A stretch of 58,322 nucleotides of DNA from Thraustochytrium sp. TN22 (lineage: Eukaryota > Sar > Bigyra > Thraustochytrida > Thraustochytriidae). Below the pieces are notes generated by a model. That model worked only from the letters and a program-made list of their open reading frames with translations. It ran no database searches and was not told the origin of the DNA. Below, one piece after another: positions 41,656 to 52,500 of the stretch (position 1 is the stretch's first letter; each line of letters starts with the position of its first letter). The position numbers were made by a program, and so were the translations under genes. The stretch is from contig JABLUY010000227.1 of assembly GCA_013306675.1 (NCBI GenBank), positions 1-58,322 on the forward strand, given 5' to 3'.

Positions 41656-43488
41656 ATGCCGGTCTTCAAGGATGTTACCAACACGGGCCGCCACGAGGTG
41701 GGCGGCCAGAAGGAGGGCCGCAAGGTCGCAGCGAAGTGCAGCAGCGTCAAGGTGAACGGTCCGACCAAGGCGGACGAGGGCGCGGACCACGCCGCTCTCG
41801 TGACCAAGCTGGCCAAGCTTCAGGCGAAGCTGAACAAGCTCCAGGGCCAGAACAACAAGCTCAAGGAGGAGAACGACGAGCTCAAGAAGGAGCGCAGCAA
41901 GCTGGAGGATTCCCTTGCTCAGGCGGGCGGCCTCAAGGAGCAGAACAACGCTCTTCGTGCCGAGAAGTCCGAGGCGCGCAGCTCGGAGCGCAAGGCCAAG
42001 GCGCAGGTGCTGGAGCTCAAGAAGGAGAACGACAAGCTGAAGAAGCAGCAGGACGAGGCTGCTACGCAGCTGGGTGGCTTCCGGGAGAAGAACCTAGCCC
42101 TTCGTGCGCAGCTGTCCGAGTCGCGCAGCTCGGAGCGCAAGGCCAAGAAGCAGGCGCAGGACTTCAAGGAGGCTGCGCGGGAGCACCTGGGCATGCGCAA
42201 GGCCATGCAGGAGCGCCTGGACGAGGCGAACGATCGCGTCATGAAGCTTCGTGCTTCTGTGCGCAAGGCTCAGGCGCGCCGTGCGGGTTCGCCGGCCCCG
42301 AGCGACGCTTCGGCGGCCTCCGAATTTGAGACGCCGGACTCGACCGCCATGGCGAGATCCGCTTTCACGTCGCCCGTCCCCAAGGGCGGCACCGAGAAGG
42401 GCAAGGATGCGAGCCCGGCCGAGAAGCTGGCCAGCGCCAACACCAAGCTGGCCAAGGCGACCCTGAAGAGGACCGAGGACAAGCTGAAGATCACGGCGCT
42501 GGAGCAGGAGGTCGACGAGGCGAACGCTGAGCGCTCGGAGATGCAGGCGCGCTTGGTCGCGCTCGGCGAGCAGCTCGCCTCGGCCTCCAAGCAGAATGCG
42601 TCGTGGCGCGCCATGATGCAGGCCAAGGAGCAGGACAGCAAGCTGATGCAGGCGGCGATCAACGAGAAGGACAAGGAGCTCATGGCTGCCAAGGATCTCC
42701 TCAAGGATGACAAGGAGCTCGCAGCCAAGCTGGCGGCGGCCCGCGCCCTGATCGCAACGCTCGTGTCCGATAGGCGCGAGCTAGTCGCGCAAAACCGCGA
42801 GCTGCGCACGGCGGCGCTGGAGGTGGTGGACATGGACATGCGTCAGGACCGCCCGGGCGTCCAGCAGCCGCGCGGGTGCTACCCGCGCTTCATGAAGAAG
42901 GTGGGCGACCTTCGCCGCAGGATCATCGCCATGCGTGACCTGACGGCGGACAAGGTGGGTAGCCCGGGCTCCCGGGGCTCGGAGACGACGGACGCGTTGT
43001 CTCCCGAGTCCCGCGACTCGGGCTCGGAGGCGAGCTCTTCTCCCCTCGTGTTGCAGGGCTCGGAGATGGCGGACGCGCCGTCTTCCGAGTCTTGTGATCC
43101 GGGCGCGGAGGCGAGCTCTCTTCCCCCCGTTTCGCGGTGTTCGAAGACGGCGGACGCGCCGTCCTTCGAGCACGGCGATTCGGGTGAGGTGAGCTCTCCT
43201 GCCCCCGTCTCGCGGGGCTCGGAGACGGCGGACGCGCCGTCTTCCGAGTCTTGCGATTCGGGTGTAGGATCGAGCTCCCAGCCCATCGTTAAGCTCAACT
43301 TTGACAACCTCACCACCGACGCCACCGGAGATCGTTTTGCGGATGGCGACCAGGTTGCGGATGGCGACCAGGTTGCGGATGGCGACCAGGTTGCGGATGG
43401 CGACCAGGTTGCGGATGACGACCCGGCTGCGAATGACGACCAGGAGTTGGGTGGCTCCTTTCCGGTCCTCACCGCGATCTCTCCTTGA
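41656..43488 (+). CDS. coiled-coil protein with Ser-rich and GDQVAD repeats
   Basis: 610 residues from ATG 41656 (MPVFKDVTNTGRHEV) to TGA 43486-43488. Residues about 40-220 form a long Lys/Glu/Leu coiled coil with an internal near-duplication (LKEQNNALRAEKSEARSSERKAK and GFREKNLALRAQLSESRSSERKAK, about 24 residues each). A second coiled coil spans about 255-395. A short basic patch (YPRFMKKVGDLRRRIIAMRD) follows. The tail has four Ser/acidic units of 26-27 residues (SRGSETADAPSSESCDSG type) and then five copies of the hexapeptide VADGDQ, ending in a hydrophobic GGSFPVLTAISP. I do not recognise the family. The tail repeats look like a disordered, phosphorylatable stretch. The frame continues upstream of the ATG only into GAGC repeats. 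Confidence 0.75.
   Translation: MPVFKDVTNTGRHEVGGQKEGRKVAAKCSSVKVNGPTKADEGADHAALVTKLAKLQAKLNKLQGQNNKLKEENDELKKERSKLEDSLAQAGGLKEQNNALRAEKSEARSSERKAKAQVLELKKENDKLKKQQDEAATQLGGFREKNLALRAQLSESRSSERKAKKQAQDFKEAAREHLGMRKAMQERLDEANDRVMKLRASVRKAQARRAGSPAPSDASAASEFETPDSTAMARSAFTSPVPKGGTEKGKDASPAEKLASANTKLAKATLKRTEDKLKITALEQEVDEANAERSEMQARLVALGEQLASASKQNASWRAMMQAKEQDSKLMQAAINEKDKELMAAKDLLKDDKELAAKLAAARALIATLVSDRRELVAQNRELRTAALEVVDMDMRQDRPGVQQPRGCYPRFMKKVGDLRRRIIAMRDLTADKVGSPGSRGSETTDALSPESRDSGSEASSSPLVLQGSEMADAPSSESCDPGAEASSLPPVSRCSKTADAPSFEHGDSGEVSSPAPVSRGSETADAPSSESCDSGVGSSSQPIVKLNFDNLTTDATGDRFADGDQVADGDQVADGDQVADGDQVADDDPAANDDQELGGSFPVLTAISP
42976..43290 (+). repeat. 81-bp coding repeat, 4 copies
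   Basis: GGCTCGGAG-type landmarks at 42976, 43057, 43138 and 43216 (periods 81, 81, 78) encode 26-27-residue Ser/Glu/Asp-rich units. Confidence 0.85.
43338..43430 (+). repeat. 18-bp coding repeat, about 5 copies
   Basis: GCGGATGGCGACCAGGTT repeats almost perfectly, encoding (V)ADGDQ; the last copies have changed to GATGACGAC. Confidence 0.9.
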
Positions 43489-44274
43489 TTTGAGGCGATC
43501 GGCACTTTGCCGCCCAACCGGGGCACCGTCGAGACGGTGATGGTAGCTCCCAAGTCCGCACAGGTCGCTGTCAGCCCGCCATCTGGCGCCCAGAACCCGC
43601 TTGCGACAATGCCCAGCACTGCACGCGCCGCTCTTGCCGCGCTCGCCGCCTTCCAGGGCGCAATCTCTAGCTTTTAGAGCTCCGCCAAGAGAGCTGCATC
43701 ATTCATTCAAAAAAAAAATTTTGAGCTCTACGACATGTCCTGGGCTTGGTGCACATTTGCACGCAAAGAGATTCAGCCTCGCCCATGGCATGCATTGATC
43801 AGCCCTGGCAAGCTTCTACGCTTACCTTGACCTTCGCACGTTGCAAAGCCATAAAAAGTTCCAGCAACTCTTGCTTGTAGTGTAGTTTGAGAAAGAGGAG
43901 CCGAGAGCTGTATCGAGGCCGCGGCGGCTCGCCTCGAAGGGGTGAGCCCTTTTTGACCGAAGAACAAACAAAAGAAAAAGAAGAGAACGACTCGGAGCCG
44001 CTCGCGCACTGGCCGTCCGCCCTCCCTCTCCTGCTGCTGCGCGACCACGCCGTGCGCCCGCCATCTCCGACTCGGCGCCACGCGGTTGCAGGTCTGCCCG
44101 CGTGTCTGCACCCCGAGACAACATCCGTTGGCCTTAGCCTAGCGGGGCCCAACTAGCCCTTCTCCGCGTCCGGCTTCTCGTGCGTGCTCGTCTGCTCGTC
44201 GTCGTCGTCGTCGTCGTCGTTCTCCAGTGGTGCCTGGCCGTACTCATGATGACCACCACCTGCAGTCGCGCAAC
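43489..44274. other. spacer upstream of the TTL-like gene
   Basis: 786 bp, no gene seen. Holds an A/T run (about 43709-43722) and a (TCG)n tract at about 44195-44220 that lies about 55 bp before the next ATG. Confidence 0.5.
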
Positions 44275-46122
44275 ATGGAGAAGAAGTCGGAGCGGCGGCG
44301 GCGGCGCGGCGCGGCGGCGGCGGGATGGTGGCGCGCTGGCGTGGCGCTGGCGGCGCTGGTGGTGACGGCGGTGAATGTGCGGCAGTACGGGGAACTGGGC
44401 GCGCGGCTGGATGAGGAGCGCCTGGCGTGGGCGACGGCGCGCGAGACCTTCACGGCGCGCGTGGAGGAGCTCGGGCGCGCGGTCAACAAGACGCGGCGGG
44501 AGGCGCTCCAGGGCGGCCGCCTGCGGCGGCGCGAGGCGCCCGCCGGCAAGGTGCAGGCGACGGCCATGGACTTGGCCACGACCAGCTCGGCGCTGCGCGC
44601 GGCAGAGGACGCGCTGCGCGCACCCGAAGACCTGCGCAAGGTGGTCATTCTCGGCAAGAACTTCATCATGGCGCGTGACGCCCCCATCTGGGACTTCACC
44701 TTCGGCCAGGCCGGCTTCGCTACGACGCACAGCAAGAAGAAGAACTTGGCGCGCGGTGACGAGGGCGAGTGGCGCGCTGTCAAGTGCCTCGACCTCTTCG
44801 ACGGTAAGCCCAACTGTTTCGATCCGAGCATGATGCTCCAGACCAAGAGGTACCAGCGCTACTCGCGACTCTACGGTCTGCGCAACACACTATGGAGCAA
44901 GGACCGCTTCTGCGAAACCATGAGCTCGTCCCTGCGAGGCTTCGAGGTGGCCCGCGAATTCGTCTTCCCGTGCTGGATGCTTCCGCGCGACTACCCAATC
45001 CTCATGAAGCAGGCGCGCGCGCGCTACCAGGACCGTTCCTTCATCCTCAAGCCCACGGACCGCGGCGAGGGTAATGGCATCAAGATCATGAACGACTGGC
45101 ACCAGCTGACGCGCTGGAAGGACAGCTTCCCGGACCTAGACGAGGTCGTCGTGCAGACCTACCTGCCCAACCCCTTCCTCATCAACGGCTACAAGTGGGA
45201 CATGCGCACCTACGTGCTGGTAACCTCCATCCACCCGCTTCGCGCCTACATGTACCGCGACGGTTTGGTCCGCTTCGCCAGCACCAAGTACAACCCCAAG
45301 GGCAAGGACGGCGCTCTTACCAACACATCGCTCAACAAGGGCAAGGGCATTTCCGTCGAGGACCTCACGTGGCCCTTCCCCAAGGTGTACCGCTGGATGA
45401 TTCGCAACGGCCACGACGCCGACCTGCTCTGGGCGCGCATCGAGGATGCCGTCATGCAGATGCTCCTCTCCGCGGAGCCAGGCTTCGTCAAGAACTTCCA
45501 AAACCTCAAGCGCGGCTTCGCTTGTGCTTCTTGCTATCAGCTGCTCGGTGTCGATGTCATCGTTGATGACGATCTCATTCCGCGCGTCATCGAGGTCAAC
45601 GGCGAGCCCTCCATGCAGCTCTCTGGAGAAGACGGCTCGCAGTACGACCGCACCAAGAAGAACATGGCGCATGACCTCGTCGCGCTGGTCTACAGCCCCA
45701 ACGAGTCGGCCGACTCCCTCGCCGCCGACCTCATGGAGCTCGAGCTCGATGGCGTCCGCGTCGGATTCGAAGAGTCCTCCGCTGCGGCCGACGTCGACGG
45801 TGTCTCCGGCTGCCAGGACGGTGTCCATGACTTTTGCCTCTCCGGTCGTGACGTCGAGTACCTGCTCGAGCTTAAGAAGGAGGAGCCCGTCATGGGTGGC
45901 TTTCGCCGCATTTACCCGCGCAAGGACGGCGCTCGCTTCGACGCACTCATCGACCACCTGCAGACCAAGTTCCCCGGCGACACGAACGAAGGCTCCTTTC
46001 GTATTCACCGTCTCGCCACGCAGCTCGCTGCGCTCTGCAAGCTTCGCTTCAACAACGAGATTGACGATCCCGAATACGTCGACATCCCGAGTAAGCCGAG
46101 GCCTAACCGTTTTCTCGACTGA
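44275..46122 (+). CDS. tubulin-tyrosine-ligase-like (TTL domain) protein with N-terminal membrane anchor
   Basis: 615 residues from ATG 44275 (MEKKSERRRRRG) to TGA 46120-46122. The TTL ATP-grasp ligase domain runs from about 190 to 475. It shows SFILKPTDRGEGNGIKIM (about 256-273), VVVQTYLPNPFLINGYKWDMR, the YRDGLVRFASTKY strand, LTNTSLNK, and the metal-binding VDVIVDDDLIPRVIEVNGEPSM near 430-448. TTL-like enzymes add Tyr, Glu or Gly to tubulin or other proteins; which amino acid is not readable. Unusually, a basic N-terminus is followed by a hydrophobic stretch (about 17-36, WWRAGVALAALVVTAVNV) and a short coiled coil, as in type II membrane proteins of the Golgi. That would place the catalytic domain in the lumen, unless the segment is not inserted. 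A ~140-residue C-terminal extension follows the ligase domain. Confidence 0.85.
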   Translation: MEKKSERRRRRGAAAAGWWRAGVALAALVVTAVNVRQYGELGARLDEERLAWATARETFTARVEELGRAVNKTRREALQGGRLRRREAPAGKVQATAMDLATTSSALRAAEDALRAPEDLRKVVILGKNFIMARDAPIWDFTFGQAGFATTHSKKKNLARGDEGEWRAVKCLDLFDGKPNCFDPSMMLQTKRYQRYSRLYGLRNTLWSKDRFCETMSSSLRGFEVAREFVFPCWMLPRDYPILMKQARARYQDRSFILKPTDRGEGNGIKIMNDWHQLTRWKDSFPDLDEVVVQTYLPNPFLINGYKWDMRTYVLVTSIHPLRAYMYRDGLVRFASTKYNPKGKDGALTNTSLNKGKGISVEDLTWPFPKVYRWMIRNGHDADLLWARIEDAVMQMLLSAEPGFVKNFQNLKRGFACASCYQLLGVDVIVDDDLIPRVIEVNGEPSMQLSGEDGSQYDRTKKNMAHDLVALVYSPNESADSLAADLMELELDGVRVGFEESSAAADVDGVSGCQDGVHDFCLSGRDVEYLLELKKEEPVMGGFRRIYPRKDGARFDALIDHLQTKFPGDTNEGSFRIHRLATQLAALCKLRFNNEIDDPEYVDIPSKPRPNRFLD

Positions 46123-46518
46123 AAAGCGTTCCACACCGAGAACGTCCAAGCTTGAAAGTCAACTCCTCCACCGAAGCGTGATGAACGCCAGTGCAATGTA
46201 AATCTGATCTTCCTGGGTTTGAGACGATGACTGGAAAGGTGTTCTGCAATGACCGAGTTGCGCAAGGCAGTGCGCGCTCTTCAGTTTGGATACTTACAAA
46301 AAGGGCCGGGCATGCTCCGTCGCCTTTTCAAGAAGTTAAAAGACGCCGTGTCGTGTCGTGCCGTGCCGTGCCGAGCGAGAGCAGCCCGTGACTTGTCTCG
46401 CTCTTCCTGTGTGTGCGTGCCTTGTCGCGCTTGCACGCGCTACGGGACGAGCGGCACTTGACTTTTGGCACTTCTGGGGTATGCTTTTGTTCTCGTGTGC
46501 TTCGCGAACAGGTCGCCC
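46123..46518. other. 396-bp convergent spacer between TTL-like and TOR genes
   Basis: No gene. Contains GTGCCGTGCC-type pentamer repeats (about 46349-46376). Both 3' UTRs and polyadenylation sites must lie here; no clear signal was picked out. Confidence 0.5.
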
Positions 46519-49500
46519 TCACCAGACGCTGCACCAACCCATATAGGCCTGGCTCAGGTTCTCATGCGAAGTGGCCTGCACGATGAGGCGCTGCACCTGA
46601 AGGGAGACCGGCGCAGGGGACATCTCGACGGCATCGTCGCGGTCTTGTGGCGACTGCACAAGGCCAACGCGACGCGGGCGCGTGGAGGCGTCGGCCCCGT
46701 CGGCCCCGTCGGCGCCCGGGTTCGACTGCTGCTGCTGATCCTGCTGCTCCTGCTGCGCCTGCTGCGGCTGTGGCTGCGGCGTCTGGTGCGCCGGGCGCCG
46801 ACGCTGCACGGCAAAGTCGCGGCCCGTGAGCTTGTCGTGGACGCGCTGCAGGACAGCGAGTGCGCGCTGGTTCAGCGCCTCGGCGTTGGCATCGGCGTTC
46901 ATCTGCACGAGGCTGGATTCGCGAGACGTGCGGCTGCGCGAGGGCGTGGCAGAGCCGAGCTCATGGCGACGCTCCGCCGCCTCCGAGATGCGGCCCTCCG
47001 TGCGGGCGCGCGGCCGCAGCGAGGCGGCCGTCTCCACATGCCGATCGATCGGCATGGCGATGGACGGGTTGCGCCGGCGCATCGGCTGGCGCGGGCCTCC
47101 GTCGGGCCCGCCAAACTCGTCGTGGCCGTTCGGGCGGCTGCTGCTGAGAATCCCGCCGCCGCCGCCGCCGCCGCCGCCGAGGACCGAGTCACGAGTTGCA
47201 GACGGGCCCGTGGAGGAAGACGACATGGAGAGGCTCGAGGCGCTGCGGGCCGCATTGGACCCTGCCGCGGTGTTCTGCAGTAGACGCCAGTTGATGAGCG
47301 GGTCGTGCACAAAAGCCTCGAGCATGGCCATAACCGAGTCCTTGTTGGCGCGCAGCACGCGCATGACCGATTCGCACGTGTAGCGGAAGTTGCCCTCCAC
47401 ACCCGAGACCTCCATGGCAGCAATGAGCATGCGCGTCAGGCGGAACGGCACCTTCTCCGGCACCTTCTCGCGGTGCATGGCAACCTCGAAGCAGTCACCA
47501 AAGTCGATGTGGATCACCTTGCCGGACGACCGGTCCAGCATCAGGTTGCTCGGGTGCCTGTCGCCGAGGCCTAGCACATAACCCACCATGGACATGGTGG
47601 CCAGCGATCGCGTGTAGTTGGTGCGCCGATCGAGCCAAATCTCCGAGTTGCGGCTCTTCAGCCAGAGGACCTTGCCCAGGTCGCCGCCGTTCGTGTGCGC
47701 CAGCGCGTGGCAAAAGGCCTCCACCTTTTGGATGACAGTGAGCGACGTGAAGTCCGGCGCCACCTTCTTGATGAGGCGCTGCTCAATGTCCAGCAGCACG
47801 CTGCGCGACGTGCGGAACCGCTCAATCAGCGCGTGGAAGGTGTCCGTGTTGGGCAGCCACTCCGAGATGCCCACGTTGTGTGAGAGCGGGATCACCGCAA
47901 ACCTCTCGATGCTCAGATCGTACCGGCTCGTCTCGCGCTCCTTCTTGAGCAGACGATTCACTAGCCCGAAGAGCTGCATCACGCGCTCGTCCTGCCGCAG
48001 GTCCTCGTGGCCCTTGAGCAGAAACAGGTAGTCCTTGCCGTCGCTGCCTCGCATCGTGATCTGCCGCGGCCGCTGCTTGGACACAATGACGCGGATCGAC
48101 GGCGCGAAGCTGTCGATGCACACCACCGGCCGCCCGGCCATGTACGTGCCGGGCACGGCCAGCTGCATCCCGCGTGCCTCAAGCAGCCGAGGCGAAACCT
48201 TGTCCAGCTCCAGCTGCTTGAGCTGCTGCAGTTCGCGCTGGATGCGCTTGAACACCAGGTAGTACTGCTCCCACGCCTGCTGCAGGTCCACGGGCCGTTC
48301 CGACGTGCGGAACCGCTCCCGGTATCGCTCTGCCACGTCCAGCTCGCGCCCGTAAGCGCGGATGAACTCATGCTCGTGGATTGTCTCGTGGCCCGCGCGC
48401 AGCATGTCGTGCTTGGCCTGCAGGATCTCATTCATCAGGTCCAGGTCCTGGTGCTCTTCATTGAACCACACGCACGAGGCCTTCTCAATCGCCTCGTACC
48501 ACTGCTCCGGCCACAGAATAGCGACGCGAATCAGCTCCTCGCTCACCAACTGGGCCTGGTCCACCAGCGTCGCGTTGCCCGGCGTGCGCCGCAGCTCCAT
48601 GAGGATCTGGCCCGCCGCCTGCTGTCGGTGCTCGTTGATCGACTTGGCCGCCACCGTCAGAGGATACACGAGTGCATGCGGGTGCTCCACGCCCAGCGTT
48701 ACCAGCAGCTTGTGCAGCGCCGCCTTGATGCCCGGCGTCTGCGTGTGAATTCGCGCGATCAACTGCGGCACCACGTCCAGCCACGTGCCAATGTTCACGA
48801 TCTCAAAGCCGCCGTTGATGGCAGACTCCACCTCATGCCGCGCGCCGTGCGCGAACCACAGCGTCAGCAGCCGCAGAATGTCCTGCAGCACGTTGCGCGA
48901 GTCCGCCGACGTCTGGCCGAGCGAGATCGACCGGAAGAACCCGTTGATTGCAGGCACCACATACTGGTGCATGCGCTCGGAGATAATCTGCTTGCGCCGC
49001 GCCATGAGCCGCTCCCGCGCGCGCCGCCGCTGCCGCCGCAAATGACGCTGCCGCCGCGCGCGCGCCGCCTCCTGCTGCTGACGCCCGCTCTCCACACTTG
49101 CACGTAGGCGCGACTGCCGCTCCGCGGCAGCAGCGGCCGCAGCTTCGGCGTGCGCTGCTTCCGCCGCCTCGTCCTTTTCCTCAATCGCCGCCGCCTCCGG
49201 TTGCACCGGCTCGGCCCCCACGCTCACCACGGACCCATCGTCCTGGTCCTGGTCCTGGTCCTGGTCCTGCTGCATCTGCTCCTGCTCTTGCTGCTGCACT
49301 GGATGAACATTTGCGTGGGTGTTGTCGTGCACCACGCCGTTCGGTCCATCATGTGATGACGGGCCCTCCTCCTCGTCGCTGGCCGCGGCGGTGGCAGTGG
49401 CGTGCCCGTTGAGCTCCGTCTGCGTGGCTACACTCTCGTCCAGCTCACTGGCCAGCACAGCCGTGGCGCCCTCCGCGTGCACCTCCTTGGCTGGGCGCGG

Positions 49501-52500
49501 CTCGCCCAGCTCTGCGTCGTGGTCGTCGGCCACATCCACATTGGCATCGACGGTGATGAGCTCCGGCTTGAGCTCGGGCGGCGGAAAGTTCGGCGGCCTA
49601 GCGACCGGTGGTGTCACCTCGTCCTCCTCATCCTCATCCACCTCGAGCTCGTCCTCCTCCACCTCATACAGCTCCTCCTGATCGCCGCCTTCACGAAGGA
49701 TGTTCTCCGTCTCTTCCCGAATCGCACCGCGCGCGTTGCCAAGGTCAACAAAGGACGCCGCGGCACTCATGTGCTCCGAGGCGCCCGGCGACAGGGTGAG
49801 CAGGGCGCGGTTGAAGAGCTCGACCGCGCTAAAGTTCATGAGCGCCCAGGCGTGCCACGCCTTGTAGTTGTTGGGCTCCATCTCGGTGGCCGCCCGGAAG
49901 ATGTGCAGCGCACTCCGAATCACCTCCTCGCGCAGGTGGTCATCCTCCAGCGCCAGCTTCCACGAGCCCAGCTTCAGGTAGCACCGCACGAGCAGCTTGC
50001 GGTCGTCCTTGAGTAGGCCAGTGGCGTGGTGGCGCGCCTCCAGGAGACCGATGACACGCTCCAGGTTATGAATCGTCTCGCTGCGACCCTCGCGCACGCG
50101 CTCCCGCGTGGACTCCGCCATGTTGCGCGGCGAGGGCGCCAGGACCGGCTGCTCCACGGGCACCACCGTGAAGTTCGTGCGATATGAGGGCGTGTAGCCA
50201 GCCACCATGTAGTGGCTGGTGCGCAGCTGGTCGTCCTGGTGCAGCTGCACGGCCCGCTCCTTGAGGAGTTCCCAGCGGTACTTGAGGAAGGCAAACGAGG
50301 TGTCTGGCTCGATATTGTCGAAGTCGTCAAAGTTGGCGTCCGTAATGCCCAGGCGCTGCAGCGTCATGAAGCAGATGCGCAGCCGGTTGCTCTTGCGGCA
50401 GATGGTGGAGAACTTGATGTAGGTTTGCAGCTCCTCGCGCGGGTGCAGCACAAGCGAGTGCGCGCCGAGGATGGCCTGCCATACCGCCACGTTCTCCTGG
50501 CACCCGCGCACGCGCTTGGACCAGATCCGCTGCAGGTGCGCCTTCTTCTCCGCCAGCTCGTCCGGACTGTGTCGGCGCGTCGCCATGCGCTGCTTGAACT
50601 CGTAAATCTCGTCCAGCTCCGCGAACTGCTGCACGGTGACAATCTGCCGGTACGCGCGGTTGTACGACTCGCCAACAAGGCCGCCGAGCTGCTCGCCGAG
50701 CAGGGCACGCCCAGAGTCGATCATCTGCCGTGACCTCACAAAGTCATTATGCTGCAGCGCCAGCACGGCGCGCAGCATGTAGCCGTCCAGGTTCCGCTCC
50801 GGAATGTAGCGCGAAAAGTCCTCCATCGAAGCCCAGTCGCCGCACGACCACGCGCTCCGCGCGAACATGGGCGCAATCTGCGCCAGGTCCGCTTCGTTCG
50901 GGACCCTCTCCCAGATCCCGTTGGCCAGGTCCATGAGCTGGTCGTACTCGCCCAGGTTGATGAGGCAGCGAACCTTGCCCATCGTGTTGCGCACATCCTC
51001 CTTCGACAGAGGCCGAGACGAGTCACGCTGCAGGTGCTCCAGCTTCTCCTCGTAGGACGCCAGCGCCTCGTCCCAGCGGCCCAGCTTCTCGAACCAGGTC
51101 TCCTTGATTTTAATGGTCCCGTCCTCGATCAAGTCGTCCGCGTCCAAGTGGTCCGCGGATCCGCCAACCTCCGGCAAGTTGTTCCTGCTGTGGCCTGCCC
51201 CGAAGGCGCTCGTCGCAAAGTCTTCCTCCTCCTCCTCCTCCTCCTCCTCCTCCTCCGGGCCCTCCGACGACCGCGATGTGCGACGCTGTCCATGCAGATG
51301 GTGAGGGGAAGTGTGCAGGCGGTCCGGGTCCGACTGACGGTCGTCAAAGTCCGCGCCATCGGTCTCCAGGCCGTCCGGGGCCTGGTCCCCGTCTCTGGGA
51401 TGCCGCTGCCTTGCCTGCGCACCCTCCGTCATCTGCTCCTCAAACACCCCCCCGTCTTGCAGCTGTTGTTGCTGCTGCTGCACGATCTGATGGTACTGGT
51501 GGCGGACCTGGTTCTGAAATAGCTGCTGCTGTTGCGAGAGCGCAGCCGCCGCGACGCCAAAGTCGAGCATGTTGACCTCCGGGATGCGTCGCGACGCCGG
51601 CTGCGGCATCGTCATCTGGTACTGCCTTCGCTGCAGCTGCTGCACGTAGTGCAAAATGCCCACGGCCGCCTCGGGCTGCTCCAGCTTATTGTTGATGGAG
51701 ATGAGCCCTTCCGTGCAGGCGCCCGGAAGGTTGCGAAAGACCATCTCCTGATAGTGCAGCGCCTTGGCGTAGGCGTGGCAGCGCTGCGCATAGTTGCCCA
51801 GGTCGCGGATGCCGATCGGCAGCACCCGGTCGTCGTGCTCCATGAACTCGGCCAGGTCCAGCAGCATCTGCAGCGTCTCGGGCGGCGTCACGTCCGACTG
51901 CAGCGCCACCTCGAGCGCGTAGATGAGGCTGAACTGATAGTGCTCCGCCAGCGCCGACCAGCACGACACAAAGGCCGGGTTGAAGAGCTCCTTCGCCAAC
52001 GGATTGTACACCTGTGCCACGGCCGAGCAGGCGCGCAGCGCCGGGCTGGGCGACTCGCGCAGCAGCTCCACCGAGAGCCGCCGCATCCACTCCTTCCACT
52101 CCTCCGCCGTGGCGCGCTCATTCGCCTCCCACGAGCTCTGCAGCTTGGCCTGATTCACCTGCAGCAGCTTCTGCGGCGCGCCCAGGTCCGCATCCACGCC
52201 GCCGCCGCCGCCGATACCGCCCAAACCGGCCAGACCGCCCGGGCCCGCGCCGCGCGAGTCCAGCAACGGCATGCTCGGATCCGCAAACGGGAACTCGCCC
52301 GACGACTTGAGCAGCTGCTCCAGGTGGCGGTCGCGAATCAGCGCATTCGCCTCGTCCACCTCGCTCGAGGCGCCTTCCGCATCCGCGGCCGACTCGGCGC
52401 GTAGAATGCCGAGCGTTGTCTTGAAGTGCTCCACAGCCAGCACCGGGAGCGCGCCGGCGCGCACCGTGTTCTCCACGGTCTGCTCGAACATGGAGAAGAT

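Noticed and set aside
44195-44220. (TCG)n tract as a coding poly-Ser or poly-Arg start
   Set aside because: No ATG in frame before it connects to the ligase; the ATG at 44275 starts a coherent protein.
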